NCBI GenBank assembly: GCA_963718635.1
Contig: OY970367.1
Span: forward strand, 372,001-436,000
Origin: JAIOQJ01 sp963718635
GTDB taxonomy: Bacteria; Planctomycetota; Planctomycetia; Gemmatales; Gemmataceae
DNA length: 64,000 bases
Reading direction: 5' to 3'
Shown: positions 10,868-20,847 of the stretch, one piece after another
How the letters are laid out: every line of letters starts with the position of its first letter
Position numbering within the stretch: position 1 is the first letter of the stretch
Translations under genes and position numbers: made by a program
Notes under the pieces: model-generated
Told to the model about the DNA's origin: nothing
Database searches by the model: none
Seen by the model: the letters and a program-made list of their open reading frames with translations, nothing else

Positions 10868-10872
10868 TAGCT

Positions 10873-11898
10873 GTGCCAACCACCCTCCTTGAAATGACGC
10901 CGCAAGGTCTCTTCTGCCCGCCCGGCCTGTTTCACATCGACCCTTGGCTTCCCGTAGAGCGTGCAGCCATTACGCATGCTCATGCCGACCATGCGCGAAC
11001 CGGCAGCCGTGCTTATCTTGCGGTCGCCGATGGCGAACATCTGTTGCGCACCCGCTTGGGAGCAGACATCAATCTGCAAACCCTACGCTACGGCGAAAAG
11101 ACTGAAATCAACGGCGTTCTCGTATCGTTTCATCCAGCGGGGCATGTACTTGGCTCGGCGCAGATTCGGCTGGAATATAAGGGTGAAATTCTCGTTGTTT
11201 CCGGCGATTATAAGCTGGATGCGGACAGCACCTGTGCTCCGTTCGAACCGGTGCGCTGCCATACATTCTTGACCGAATCGACGTTCGGCCTGCCGATCTA
11301 TCGCTGGGATGCGACCCCAGTGATATTTGGACAAATCAACTCCTGGTGGCGAAGCAACCGCGATGCGGGTAAGGCGAGCATCCTGTTCGCTTACGCGCTC
11401 GGAAAGGCGCAACGACTGCTATCGGGCGTTGATCCTTCCATCGGCCCGATCTGGCTGCACGGCGCGGTCGAGCGCGTCACCCGCGCTTACCGGGCTAGTG
11501 GCGTAGCGCTGCCGGAAACAAAGCCAGCGAGCGAGCCGGCCAAGGGGCATTCGTGGGCGGGTTCGTTGATCATCGCACCCCCATCGGCCGATGGCTCACC
11601 CTGGGCGCGCAAGTTCGAGCCGGCCTCCGCGGCTTTAGCGTCGGGTTGGATGCGCGTGCGCGGGCAGCGCCGGCGACGTTCGGTCGATCGCGGCTTCATC
11701 CTCTCCGATCATGCCGACTGGCCAGGCTTGAACAAGGCCATCCGCGAAACCGGCGCCGAGAACGTCTTGGTCACTCATGGCTCGTCGGCGATTCTCGCCC
11801 GCTGGTTGTGCGACAAGGGCTTGAACGCAAGTACGCTGGCTACGCACTTTGATGGTGAAGTCGATGAGCCGATCGAAGCGGAGGGCGATCCCGCATGA
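10873..11898 (+). CDS. Ligase-associated MBL-fold DNA exonuclease
   Basis: A 341-residue metallo-beta-lactamase/beta-CASP-type protein, first of the four-gene ligase-associated repair set. The metal-binding motif is ITHAHADHARTGS (HxHxDH). Further metal or fold motifs are HPAGHVLGSAQIRLE, VVSGDYKLD and SDHADWPGL. The N terminus (MTPQGLFCPPGLFHIDPW) is characteristic of this family of predicted 3'-end-processing exonucleases. The start is GTG at 10873, with an ATG at 10894 as the alternative. Its end overlaps the ligase start by 4 bp (ATGA), so translation is coupled. The frame is intact. Specific nuclease activity is inferred from family membership. Confidence 0.88.
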   Translation: MPTTLLEMTPQGLFCPPGLFHIDPWLPVERAAITHAHADHARTGSRAYLAVADGEHLLRTRLGADINLQTLRYGEKTEINGVLVSFHPAGHVLGSAQIRLEYKGEILVVSGDYKLDADSTCAPFEPVRCHTFLTESTFGLPIYRWDATPVIFGQINSWWRSNRDAGKASILFAYALGKAQRLLSGVDPSIGPIWLHGAVERVTRAYRASGVALPETKPASEPAKGHSWAGSLIIAPPSADGSPWARKFEPASAALASGWMRVRGQRRRRSVDRGFILSDHADWPGLNKAIRETGAENVLVTHGSSAILARWLCDKGLNASTLATHFDGEVDEPIEAEGDPA

Positions 11899-13499
11899 AA
11901 GCCTTTGCCGAACTCTTTACTGCGCTCGATCAAACGACTAAGACCGGCGAAAAAGTCGAAGCGATGGTCCGCTATTTCAGCACGGCCAATGCGGCCGACG
12001 CGGCATGGGCCATCTATTTCCTGACCGGGCGTAAGCCAAAACAAGCGGTGCCCGCCAAAAAGCTACGGCAATGGGCAGGCGAGATCGTCGGCCTGCCCGA
12101 CTGGCTTCTGGATGAATGCTTCGATGCCGTCGGCGATTCCGCAGAAGCGATTGCGCTGCTGTTGCCGGAAATGATTGAAAATGTCGCTGCCACAGGAACG
12201 TTGAGCGACTGGGTCGAGAAGCGCCTGCTTACCTTGCGCGCTCTTAAGGAAGAGGAGCAAAAGTCTGCGGTGCTACAAGCGTGGGGCGAGTTGAACGCGT
12301 GGCAACGTCTTGTTTGGAACAAGCTGATCTCCGGCGGCTTTCGCATCGGCGTGTCGCATTTGCTCGTCGTGCGGGCGCTGGCAAAAACTTTCAAACTGAC
12401 GACCGAAGTTGTTTCGCATCGGCTGATGGGCGAATGGTCGCCGACGCCGGAGTTTTATGAGCGCTTGATAAGCGGTGATGCCGACGATTCGCATCTCAGC
12501 AGACCCTATCCTTTCTTTCTGGCTTATCCGCTGGAGGATGAACCCGAGACTCTCGGCATACCCGGTGAATGGCAGGCCGAGTGGAAGTGGGATGGCATCC
12601 GCGCGCAGCTCGTCCGTCGCCAAGGGCAAACATTTGTTTGGTCGCGCGGAGAAGAACTGGTCACTGAGCGCTATCCGGAACTGAAAGCGGCCGGAGAGCG
12701 CCTGCCGGATGGCACGGTGCTGGATGGCGAGCTGCTCCCTTGGAAACAAGGCGAAGTGCTGCCCTTTGCATTGTTGCAAAAGCGCATCGGCCGTAAGACG
12801 ATCGGCAAAAAGCTGCTGGAGGAAGTGCCCGTCGCTCTATGCGTTTACGACCTTTTGGAAGAGCAAGGAGTTGACTTGCGCGAGCGACCGCTAAGCTGGC
12901 GCCGGGAACGTTTGGAACAGCTTATTTCCTCGACTGCCGATGCACGCCTGGTGATTTCGCCATTGGTTTCCTTTCAACGTTGGGATGACCTGGCGGCCTT
13001 ACGCCGCAGCAGCCGTGGCCGGCGCGTCGAAGGCCTCATGCTCAAGCGCTGCGATTCGCCCTATCGCGTAGGCCGGGTGCGCGGCGATTGGTGGAAGTGG
13101 AAGATTGAACCCTATACGATCGATGCCGTGTTGATTTATGCGCAGAAAGGGCACGGCAAACGCGCCAGCTTGTTCACCGATTACACGTTTGGCGTCTGGG
13201 ATAACGGCCAACTCGTGCCGATCGCCAAGGCTTATAGCGGTCTGACCGATGCCGAGATTCGTGAAGTCGATGCCTTCATTCGACAGAATACCACCGAGAA
13301 GTTTGGCCCCGTCCGCACAGTGAAGCCAGAGCTGGTCTTCGAGCTCGGCTTCGAGGGGATTCAAGCGTCGCCGCGACATAAATCTGGCATCGCAGTGCGC
13401 TTTCCGCGCATGCTCCGTTGGCGCACGGATAAAAAGAAGGAAGAAGCAGACACCTTGCAGCAGGTGAAGGCGTTGTTGAACGCGGAGGCCGTGCGATGA
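11895..13499 (+). CDS. ATP-dependent DNA ligase of the repair cassette
   Basis: A 534-residue ATP-dependent ligase that seals nicks, distinct from the replicative NAD-dependent LigA. The N-terminal helical DNA-binding domain spans roughly residues 1-200. The adenylation domain has the nucleotidyl-Lys motif AEWKWDGIRAQLVRR (KxDG), ELVTERYPELKAA, DGTVLDGELLPW and EGLMLKRCDSPY, followed by WWKWKIEPYTIDAVLIYA (motif V) and a C-terminal OB domain ending KSGIAVRFPRMLRWR. Length and context match the cisplatin-damage-response ligase family. It is translationally coupled by ATGA overlaps to the exonuclease before it and the helicase after it. The frame is intact. Confidence 0.93.
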   Translation: MKAFAELFTALDQTTKTGEKVEAMVRYFSTANAADAAWAIYFLTGRKPKQAVPAKKLRQWAGEIVGLPDWLLDECFDAVGDSAEAIALLLPEMIENVAATGTLSDWVEKRLLTLRALKEEEQKSAVLQAWGELNAWQRLVWNKLISGGFRIGVSHLLVVRALAKTFKLTTEVVSHRLMGEWSPTPEFYERLISGDADDSHLSRPYPFFLAYPLEDEPETLGIPGEWQAEWKWDGIRAQLVRRQGQTFVWSRGEELVTERYPELKAAGERLPDGTVLDGELLPWKQGEVLPFALLQKRIGRKTIGKKLLEEVPVALCVYDLLEEQGVDLRERPLSWRRERLEQLISSTADARLVISPLVSFQRWDDLAALRRSSRGRRVEGLMLKRCDSPYRVGRVRGDWWKWKIEPYTIDAVLIYAQKGHGKRASLFTDYTFGVWDNGQLVPIAKAYSGLTDAEIREVDAFIRQNTTEKFGPVRTVKPELVFELGFEGIQASPRHKSGIAVRFPRMLRWRTDKKKEEADTLQQVKALLNAEAVR

Positions 13500-15964
13500 G
13501 CCGTCGCGGCAAACTCGAAGCGCCCCAAGGGCCCTTGGCTGCCGCCACCGCCTGGTTCAAGAAACTAGGTTGGCGGCCTTTCCCTTTCCAATTGGAAACA
13601 TGGTCCGCCTATCGCGCTGGCGAGAGCGGCCTGATCCACGCTTCGACGGGAACCGGCAAAACCTATGCGGCTTTCTTTGGCCCTGTCTTGGATGCGCTTG
13701 CGGAGGAACAGGGCGCCAAGCCGCCGCCGATTCGCGTTCTCTGGCTAACGCCCCTACGCGCTCTTTCCGCCGATACCGCGCTGGCACTCCAAGCGCCGTT
13801 GGCCCATCTCGGCCTGAAGTGGGACGTCGGGCTACGCACCAGCGACACAAAGGCCAGCGTTCGCGCCAAACAGCGGCTACGGCTCCCGAGCGTTTTGATT
13901 ACAACGCCCGAAAGCCTATCGCTTCTTCTAACGCATGAAGAGACGCGCGAAAAGTTTTCCGGATTACGCGCGGTCATCGTCGATGAGTGGCACGAACTGC
14001 TTGCTTCCAAACGCGGCGTGTTGACCGAACTGGCGCTTGCCCGCCTACGGACATGGCACCCCGATCTGCGCGTCTGGGGACTATCAGCCACGCTCGGCAA
14101 CATCGACGTCGCGGCCGCCGCGTTGCTCGGAATCGATGGCAAGCCGCGCATCATCGAAGGGCACATCGCCAAGTCAACGATCATCGACAGCATCCTGCCG
14201 CCGGTCGTGGAACGTTTTCCTTGGGCGGGGCATCTGGGCCAATCGCTCTTACCGCAGGTGATCTCGGCGATTGATGAAGGTCATACCGCGCTCGTCTTCA
14301 CCAATACACGCTCGCAGACGGAACTGTGGTACCAGATGATCCTGACCGCCAAGCCCGAATGGGCGGGGCAGATGGCGCTGCATCATGGCTCGCTCGATCG
14401 CCGCGTGCGCGACTTCGTCGAGAAAGAGTTACGGGCAGGCAACCTGCGCTGCGTCGTCTGCACGTCGAGCCTCGATCTAGGCGTCGACTTCACGCCGGTC
14501 GATCGCGTGGTACAGATCGGCAGTCCCAAGGGCGTGGCGCGTTTGCTTCAACGGGCAGGGCGCAGTGGGCATCAACCGGGCGGCGTTAGCCGGGTGACCT
14601 GTGTGCCCACCAATGCGCTCGAGCTAATCGAAGCCGCCGCCACGCGCGAAGCTGCTGCCGCAGGCGCAATTGAAGCGCGCGAGCCCTACTGCAAACCTCT
14701 TGATGTCTTGGCTCAACATGCCATTAGCTCCGCACTGGCCGGCGGCTTTCGGTCCGACGAGCTTTTCCGTGAAGTGCGGACCTGCTACGCCTACCGCGAC
14801 CTCTCGGCCGACGAATGGGCTTGGGTGCTCGATTTCATCGTTCGCGGCGGCGAAACGTTGAAGGCCTATCCGGATTTCCGCCGGGTCGTGGAAGAAGACG
14901 GCGTCCATCGCGTGCTCGATCGCAAGATTGCCGCCCGGCATCGAATGTCGATCGGCGCGATCGTCAGCGATGCTTCGGTCCAGGTGCGCTTCCTGCGCGG
15001 CGGCCGCCTCGGGACTGTTGAGGAATCATTTGTTGCGAGAATGCAACCCGGGGATCGTTTTACTTTTGCTGGCAGACTGCTCGAACTCGTTCGCGTTCAT
15101 GAATTGACCGCCTGGGTGAAGAAGACAACGCGCAAATCGAACACCGTGCCCCGCTGGATGGGCGGACGGCTGCCGCTCTCCAGCGAATTAGCGGCAGCTT
15201 TTCGTGAGCAACTCGATCGAGCGCGCTACGGCCGGTTTGAATCGCCCGAAATGCTGGCGGTGAGGCCCATTCTCGAACTGCAAGCGGCCTGGTCGAAGAT
15301 TCCAGCGCCGGATGAACTTCTCATCGAGCAACTGGAAAGCCGGGAGGGCTTTCACCTTTTTTGTTATCCCTTCGAAGGCCGGCTGGCGCATGAAGGCCTG
15401 GCTGCCCTTATCGCCTATCGGCTATCCCTATTGCGTCCCACTTCATTGACCATGGCCGTCAACGATTATGGCTTCGAGCTTTTATCGCCGGAGACATTGG
15501 AAGTAGACGTTGAGCAATTTGCTCAATTACTCAGGCCGGAAAATTTAATTGACGACATTCTCGCTTCTCTCAATGCGGCCGAACTCGCAAAAAGGCAGTT
15601 TCGCGAAGTGGCGCACGTGGCGGGGTTGATTACGCAAGGCTACCCCGGTGCGGCCAAGAGCAACCGGCAGTTGCAGGCATCGAGCAGCCTCTTCTACGAA
15701 GTGTTCCGCGAACACGATCCCCGGAATCTACTGTTGCATCAAGCCCATCGTGAAGTTCTCGACCGCCAGTTCGAGCATACGCGACTCTACCGCGCACTGG
15801 TTCGCCTGAGCGGCTGCCGGCTGACTTGGACGCCGATCGCCCGGCCATCGCCGCTTGCTTTTCCGTTGATGGTTGACCGCCTGCGGGCGACCGTTAGTTC
15901 CGAATCGCTGACCGACCGAATCAAGCGGATGACCATTGACCTCGAACGCGCTGCAGGAAGCTGA
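13496..15964 (+). CDS. Ligase-associated DEXH-box helicase (Lhr family)
   Basis: An 822-residue SF2 helicase similar to the Lhr core. Motifs in order: Walker A HASTGTGKTYAAF, Ib-region TTPESLSLLL, DEXH box VDEWHELLASKRG, motif III LSATLGN, IV VFTNTRSQTELW, V TSSLDLGVDF, VI LLQRAGRSGHQPGG. The C-terminal half (about residues 400-822) is the Lhr winged-helix/DUF-type domain with FREVAHVAGLITQGYPGAAK. It probably unwinds or translocates on DNA so that the cassette nucleases and ligase can act; this role is inferred from the cluster. It starts on the ATGA overlap with the ligase and ends 3 bp before the next gene. The frame is intact. Confidence 0.93.
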   Translation: MSRRGKLEAPQGPLAAATAWFKKLGWRPFPFQLETWSAYRAGESGLIHASTGTGKTYAAFFGPVLDALAEEQGAKPPPIRVLWLTPLRALSADTALALQAPLAHLGLKWDVGLRTSDTKASVRAKQRLRLPSVLITTPESLSLLLTHEETREKFSGLRAVIVDEWHELLASKRGVLTELALARLRTWHPDLRVWGLSATLGNIDVAAAALLGIDGKPRIIEGHIAKSTIIDSILPPVVERFPWAGHLGQSLLPQVISAIDEGHTALVFTNTRSQTELWYQMILTAKPEWAGQMALHHGSLDRRVRDFVEKELRAGNLRCVVCTSSLDLGVDFTPVDRVVQIGSPKGVARLLQRAGRSGHQPGGVSRVTCVPTNALELIEAAATREAAAAGAIEAREPYCKPLDVLAQHAISSALAGGFRSDELFREVRTCYAYRDLSADEWAWVLDFIVRGGETLKAYPDFRRVVEEDGVHRVLDRKIAARHRMSIGAIVSDASVQVRFLRGGRLGTVEESFVARMQPGDRFTFAGRLLELVRVHELTAWVKKTTRKSNTVPRWMGGRLPLSSELAAAFREQLDRARYGRFESPEMLAVRPILELQAAWSKIPAPDELLIEQLESREGFHLFCYPFEGRLAHEGLAALIAYRLSLLRPTSLTMAVNDYGFELLSPETLEVDVEQFAQLLRPENLIDDILASLNAAELAKRQFREVAHVAGLITQGYPGAAKSNRQLQASSSLFYEVFREHDPRNLLLHQAHREVLDRQFEHTRLYRALVRLSGCRLTWTPIARPSPLAFPLMVDRLRATVSSESLTDRIKRMTIDLERAAGS

Positions 15965-15967
15965 TTG

Positions 15968-16619
15968 ATGGACATCGACCTTTGTGGGGAACGGTTGACG
16001 CTGCTACCGCAGCACGCACTCTATCGGCATCGTTTGCGCACGCTGATGGTTGCCGATTTGCACTTCGGCAAGCCCGATGCCTTTCGCGCAGCCTCGCTGC
16101 CAGTTCCCGATGGGTCAACGGGGCAGGCACTTGCACGTCTCGACGAAGCGTTAGCCGCAACCCGCGCGCAAACGGCTTGTCGTCCTCGGCGATTTCTGGC
16201 ACTCGCGCAGCGGCTGCTCCGCGCAGTTGCTTGACGAATTGGGCGATTGGCGAGAACGCCATGCGAAGTTGGAAATCGAATTGGTTGTGGGCAACCACGA
16301 TCAAGGCGCCGGCGGTCTGCCGAACGAATGGCGCATCAAATCGCATCACGAACCGGCGCCGGAACCCCCGTTCGTCTATGCTCATTACCCCGATCCGCAC
16401 GAGGGGGGATACATCCTGGCGGGCCATTTGCATCCGGCCGTTACGTTGAAGGGTCAAGGCCATCAGCGAATGCGACTCCCTTGCTTTTGGTTTGGCGCAC
16501 ACGTTGGCGTGTTGCCTGCCTTCGGCGAGTTCACCGGCTGCGCGAACATTGCTCCCATTGCGGGGGATCGCGTTTTCGTCGTGGCCGATGCTGAGGTGCT
16601 AGAAGTCGCGGCGCAATAA
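15968..16619 (+). CDS. Ligase-associated metallophosphoesterase (PdeM-like), frameshifted
   Basis: Fourth member of the repair cassette, a calcineurin-like metallophosphoesterase of about 217 residues. Metal ligands are visible in MVADLHFGK (DxH), in the reconstructed VVLGDFWHSRSG (GD), in ELVVGNHDQGAGG (GNHD) and in ILAGHLHPAVTLKG (GHxH). An extra base near 16170 shifts the frame between the first and second motif blocks. Both blocks are well conserved, so sequence error is likely. The ATG at 15968 is 3 bp after the helicase stop. Presumed activity is a nuclease or phosphatase on damaged DNA ends. It ends 12 bp from the convergent sulfatase. Confidence 0.85.
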
Positions 16620-16631
16620 CAAGTCCTTTCA

Positions 16632-18061
16632 TCACTCCGCCAATTTCGCATCTTTCTTGCGCTTCACCTTCGTGAAATCGAATTCCAGCGGTTGCGGCTT
16701 GGCGACATGTAACGGCTGTTTGTCGCCTGCCAGCTTTTGTTCGTTTTCCAAAAGCAGAGTCAAGCGCTTCAGCTCATCTTGATACTTGGGATCACCGGCC
16801 AGATCGTTCATTTCGTTCGGGTCGTTGTGCAGGTCAAATAGTTGAGACTTGTTGATCTGAGTGTAAACGATCAGCTTCCAACGGTCGTCTCGCACCGCTC
16901 GCTGCACGCTGGTATAAGCCGTGAAAACCAGATCGCGATGCTTAGTTTTCTTCCCATCCAACAGGGGCGCCAGGCTAAGACCTTCACTCCCTTCCGGGGC
17001 AGAGACCCCAGCCAGTTCTCCCAGTGTTGGGAAAATGTCAAAGAGATAGCAAAGGGCATCGCTCTGCCGGCCTTTGGGTATGCCGGGACCCATCATCAAT
17101 AGGGGCGAGTGCATGGAGTGATCGTAGAGATTTTGCTTTCCGAACAGGCCATGGCTGCCGATGGCCAGGCCGTGATCGCTGGAAAAAACGACGATCGTAT
17201 TGCTCGCCTGCCCGCTCGCTTGGAGAGCCACCAGAATACGGCCCACTTGATCGTCCATGAACTCGATGGAGGCATAATAGTCCGCCAGATGTTGCTGAAC
17301 AATTTCTGCGGTACGCGGCCAAGGCGCCAGTTCTTCATCGCGGATAACCATTGCGCCATTATTGAAGGGGTGCTGCGGTAGAAAGTTAGCAGGCACGGGA
17401 GGCTTGTTCGCATTGAGCCGGTCGTGATAGGGTTTTGGCGCCAATCTCGGGTCATGCGGACAATTAAAAGCAACATAACAAAGGAACGGCTTATCGCCTT
17501 TCTGTTCTTCCAGAAATCGGATGGCCGCATCGGTGAAGACTTTCACCGAATGCTCCTTGCTCACGCGCTTGTTTGTTAATTTGCGTTCCGGCGAGATGTC
17601 TTGCAGCGGCGCGTTGTACGGATCGGTCATGCCGCCGAAAAAGAGAGACTTGCCTTGCTGAAAACAGCGCAAGGCCGATTCCGGACCGTTGTGCCATTTG
17701 CCGGTAATGAACGTGCGATAACCGTTCTCGGCGAACTGTTCGGGCCAGGTTGTTTGGCCGGTGAGATTTTCCTTGATGCAAAAAAGGGAGCGGCCGCTCA
17801 TCAACATCGCCCGCGAAGGAACGCAGACGGCGCCCTGCTGCGCGCCATGCAATAGGCGCGTGTGAAAGCCGTTCCGTCCTTGACAAATTGGTCGAGATGT
17901 GGCGTACGGATCTGTTTATTCCCCAATGCAGCAATGGTGTCGGCGCACTGGTCGTCACTGAACAAAAAGAGCACATTGGGGCTCTTCGGCTTCGCAGTCT
18001 CCGCCAGCGCTTTATCTGCACACACAAGCCAAAATAAGGAAAGAAAAAGCAAACGAATCAT
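16632..18061 (-). CDS. Secreted formylglycine sulfatase, frameshifted
   Basis: A type I sulfatase of about 476 residues that hydrolyses sulfate esters, probably of polysaccharides, outside the cytoplasm. A signal peptide (MIRLLFLSLFWLVCADKALA) precedes the metal site PNVLFLFSDDQ. The formylglycine signature is VCVPSRAMLMSGR, whose Cys is modified by an FGE such as the one at 55543. Further active-site residues are in TGKWHNGPES and FSSDHGLAIGSHGLFGK. One G is missing from a GGG run near 17845, just before the signature, which splits the frame. The overall pattern resembles iduronate/choline-sulfatase-like planctomycete enzymes, but the substrate cannot be told from sequence. The tail is Lys-rich. 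Confidence 0.9.
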
Positions 18062-18097
18062 GGCTCTGTCCTGCTCATACGGTGTGGTCTGAAACGG

Positions 18098-18899
18098 TTA
18101 CTTGGCTGTTCCTGGCGCGGGCCTTCCCATCTTTTCGAGAAGCATTTTCATGTCGTTCCAGACTTCGCGCTTCGCATTTGTTTTGGCAGGCTCTTCAAGG
18201 CGCAGCAAGTAGGAGGGATGATAGGTGCAGAGTACCGGAATACCCTGGTAATCGTGGAACTTTTTGCGCAACTGGCCGATTGACAACGGGCTGTCGAGCA
18301 AATACTTACCCGCGACCGCGCCAGGCAACAAATGTGGCGTGGGCGAACGAGCTTCAATGTCTGATCGAGCCACTCGCGGCAATGCCCTGCTTCATCGCTC
18401 TTCGGCTGGCGGTTGCCTGGCGGTCGGCAACGCAAGATGTTGCATATGTAAACTTCTTCGCGCTTCATCCCCAGCGCCCGGCGATAATGCGGTCGAGCAG
18501 TTGTCCAGCGGCGCCAACAAACGGTTCGCCCTTGCGATCTTCGTCCGCCCCGGGCGCTTCGCCGATAAAGCAGATCTCGGCATCGAGCGGGCCGACGCCG
18601 AACACTGTTTGCGTACGCGTGGCAGCAAGCTCAGGACAGCGCGTGCACTGGGCCACGCGCTGCGTAAGTAATTTGAGTTCAACGGATCGCGGCTCAAGTC
18701 CGCCAACACTGGGTTGTGTTGGTGTTGACGGTGGAGCTTTTACAACAGGCGGCGTTGGCTGCGTCGGCTTTGCCGCAGTGGTCGTTGCTTGGGCGGGTTC
18801 GTTGGGAACAGAAACCAGCGAGCGCGGCAGGAATTCGACGCCCGCGAGGCGCAGGCTGTCGATACGCTGTTGTAATTGACGGCGGATCAAATCGGACAT
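18098..18899 (-). CDS. Family 4 uracil-DNA glycosylase (4Fe-4S), two frameshifts
   Basis: Removes uracil from DNA. About 90 residues of low-complexity Pro/Thr/Ala sequence precede the catalytic domain. Cluster cysteines occur in CTRCPELA and CNILRCRPPGNR. Motif A is FIGEAPGADEDRKGEPFVG and the C-terminal motif is CTYHPSYLLR. Single missing Gs in G-runs near 18473 and 18325 break the frame twice, and every segment between them fits the family. The ATG at 18899 faces the divergent amidohydrolase gene across an 82-bp gap. The Pro-rich N-terminal extension is common in planctomycete and other bacterial family-4 enzymes. Confidence 0.88.
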
Positions 18900-18942
18900 C
18901 GTAAACGCCTTTATAACATCACGTCAACAAACGGCATCTTTC

Positions 18943-18948
18943 TATAAT
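18943..18948 (+). promoter_or_regulatory. TATAAT -10 box upstream of the amidase gene
   Basis: A perfect TATAAT lies 34 bases before the ATG at 18982 in the divergent 82-bp gap. No good -35 hexamer is seen at the right distance, so this is a tentative promoter element only. Confidence 0.35.
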
Positions 18949-18981
18949 CATAGCGATCCTCTTTTTCGAAAGGCGTCATTC

Positions 18982-19858
18982 ATGGCGAATACGTTCGTGC
19001 TTGGCTTAGTGCAGATGCAATGCAGTACCGAGGCCGCCGAGAATATGGACAAGGGGGTCGAGCGCATTCTTGCCGCGGCCAAGCAGGGCGGCGCAGATCG
19101 TCTGCTTGCCGGAGTTGTTCTTGTCGCCTTATTTCTGCAAGTCGCACGATATTAACTTGTTCGATTTAGCAGAGCCGATACCGGGGCCGCGAACCGATCG
19201 CCTCGCGAAGGCCGCCAAGGAGGCGGGGGTTGTCGTCGTCGCCTCGCTGTTCGAGCGGAAAATGGCAGGCCTTTACTTCAATACAGCAGTGGTTTTCGAT
19301 GCCGACGGCTCGATGCTTGGCATTTATCGCAAGATGCACATTCCGCACGATCCGCTTTACTTCGAGAAGTATTTCTTTCGTCCCGGCGATCTTGGCTTCA
19401 AGGTTTTTTCGACCAAGTTCGGCAAAGTTGGCACATTAGTTTGTTGGGATCAATGGTTCCCCGAGGGCGCCCGCATCACGGCACTCATGGGGGCTGAGGT
19501 GCTTGTGTATCCGACGGCCATCGGCTGGCATCCACGCGAAAAGGCCGAATTCGGGAAATCGCAGCACGATGCCTGGGAGACGATTCAGCGCTCGCATTCG
19601 ATCGCCAATGGAATCTTTGTCGCGGCTATAAATCGCGTCGGCTTCGAGCCATCGGCGGAAGGGGGCATCGAGTTTTGGGGCGCTTCGTTCGTAAGCGATC
19701 CCTTCGGGATACTGCTGCAGCGCGGAAGCCACGACCGGGAAGAAACGATCATCGTGCCCTGCGACCGTAGGCGAATGGAAGACGTTCGGCGCAACTGGCC
19801 TTTCTTCCGCGATCGGCGCACCGACGCCTACGGCGAACTGTTGCAAGTTGCTCGCTGA
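18982..19858 (+). CDS. aguB: Carbon-nitrogen hydrolase, N-carbamoylputrescine amidase-like, frameshifted
   Basis: A nitrilase-superfamily amidase of about 292 residues. The triad is visible: Glu in IVCLPELFLSPYF, Lys in YRKMHIPHDP and Cys in GTLVCWDQWFPEGAR. EKYFFRPGD and YPTAIGWHPREKAEFG are typical of N-carbamoylputrescine amidase, the last step of agmatine-to-putrescine conversion. The ATG at 18982 gives the usual N terminus MANTFVLGLVQMQCS. An extra base near 19090 then shifts into the main frame. No agmatine deiminase gene is in the window, so the polyamine role rests on similarity only. The next gene begins 19 bp later and may be co-transcribed. Confidence 0.8.
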
Positions 19859-19877
19859 GTCTTGCTACAATGACGAC

Positions 19878-20729
19878 ATGACCGCACGACCTAGCCTCGA
19901 TCGGGAAGAGTATGTCGAACAGGCTTATTTCTTCCGCGTCTTCCGCGAGCGCCTGGCGGAAAACGTGACCGCTCAAGAAGTTTTGGGCAGCATCCACGAA
20001 GAATTGTTGACCACCACGCGGCTGCCGATGGCGGTGCAGTTTCTAGCAACCGACGTTAAGCATTCCGGCAACCTTGGAAACGGCTTCGCGCATCTGGCTC
20101 ATTATTTCACTTCATTTCAGACCTTTGTCATTCAACAAGCGGAAAAGGAAGGCCAGCGCTTTCGGCCTGCCGACCGCCCTGCTCATCCTCGAACGCGAAG
20201 CGACTTACAAAACGGGAACACCTAGTCCGGCTGGCCTGTTTGTCTATCAGTTTGAGACACTGTGCCGTAATCGGCTGGGCTATCTGGAAGGCGTGAGCGC
20301 CATGGCCGGCGATCCCCTTTTCGATGAAGCGTGGCGCCATTACCTGATGACCATAGGCCGGCAGGTCGGGCTAGTCGATTTCGCGGAATTGATCTACCTT
20401 CGCTCCGAGCTTTATCTGACCGATCAACGGCGCACGGACAAAGAATACCGCCCGCCGGTCGAGCCACTCTTCGGCGAGAAAGAAGGCAAAATCGCCAAGG
20501 CAAGCCTACGGCGCGATCCGCTCTTTCTCTTTGCCGCCTTGCAGCGCCAACTTAATTATCCCGAGGTGCCGCGACCGAAGGCGAGGGACGACGCCTCTAC
20601 CCGCGTCGAGGCGATGGTCGTAAAAATGCGTGAATTAGACGCCCGAGTAAAACTGTTGGAAAGTGAAGCCCGCGGCACGCTGGACATTGCGAATTGGGCA
20701 AGCCTGATTTGTTTAAGGATGATGAATAG
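19878..20729 (+). CDS. Conserved-looking hypothetical protein, two frameshifts
   Basis: I do not recognise this family. Reconstructed length is about 283 residues, with no signal peptide or membrane segment. The N-terminal part (REEYVEQAYFFRVFRERLAENV, EELLTTTRLPMAVQFL) and the middle (GLPTALLILEREATYK, LCRNRLGYLEGVSAMAGDP, YLRSELYLTD) look like a helical cytosolic domain. Near 20155 the frame must shift to stay in good coding sequence. Near 20685 a second shift gives a natural short end, LGKPDLFKDDE and a TAG at 20727-20729, instead of running on toward the repeat cluster. It starts at ATG 19878, 19 bp after the amidase stop. Confidence 0.6.
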
Positions 20730-20847
20730 TGGAAGCAATTTGGCGCCGAGTGTTCAATCTCTGTTAAAGAGCCGCGCACAGAGTAAGCGTTCGAAATGTT
20801 TAGCGTGCTGGATTTATTGACTCCACCAGTTCACTCTTGTTGGCTTC

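Noticed and set aside
10592..10883. Two short minus-strand frames upstream of the repair cassette
   Set aside because: No start signal, no motif, overlapping each other in different frames; the region is better read as promoter DNA.
18082..18879. 265-residue plus-strand frame
   Set aside because: Antisense to the uracil-DNA glycosylase gene, which is supported by FeS and catalytic motifs.
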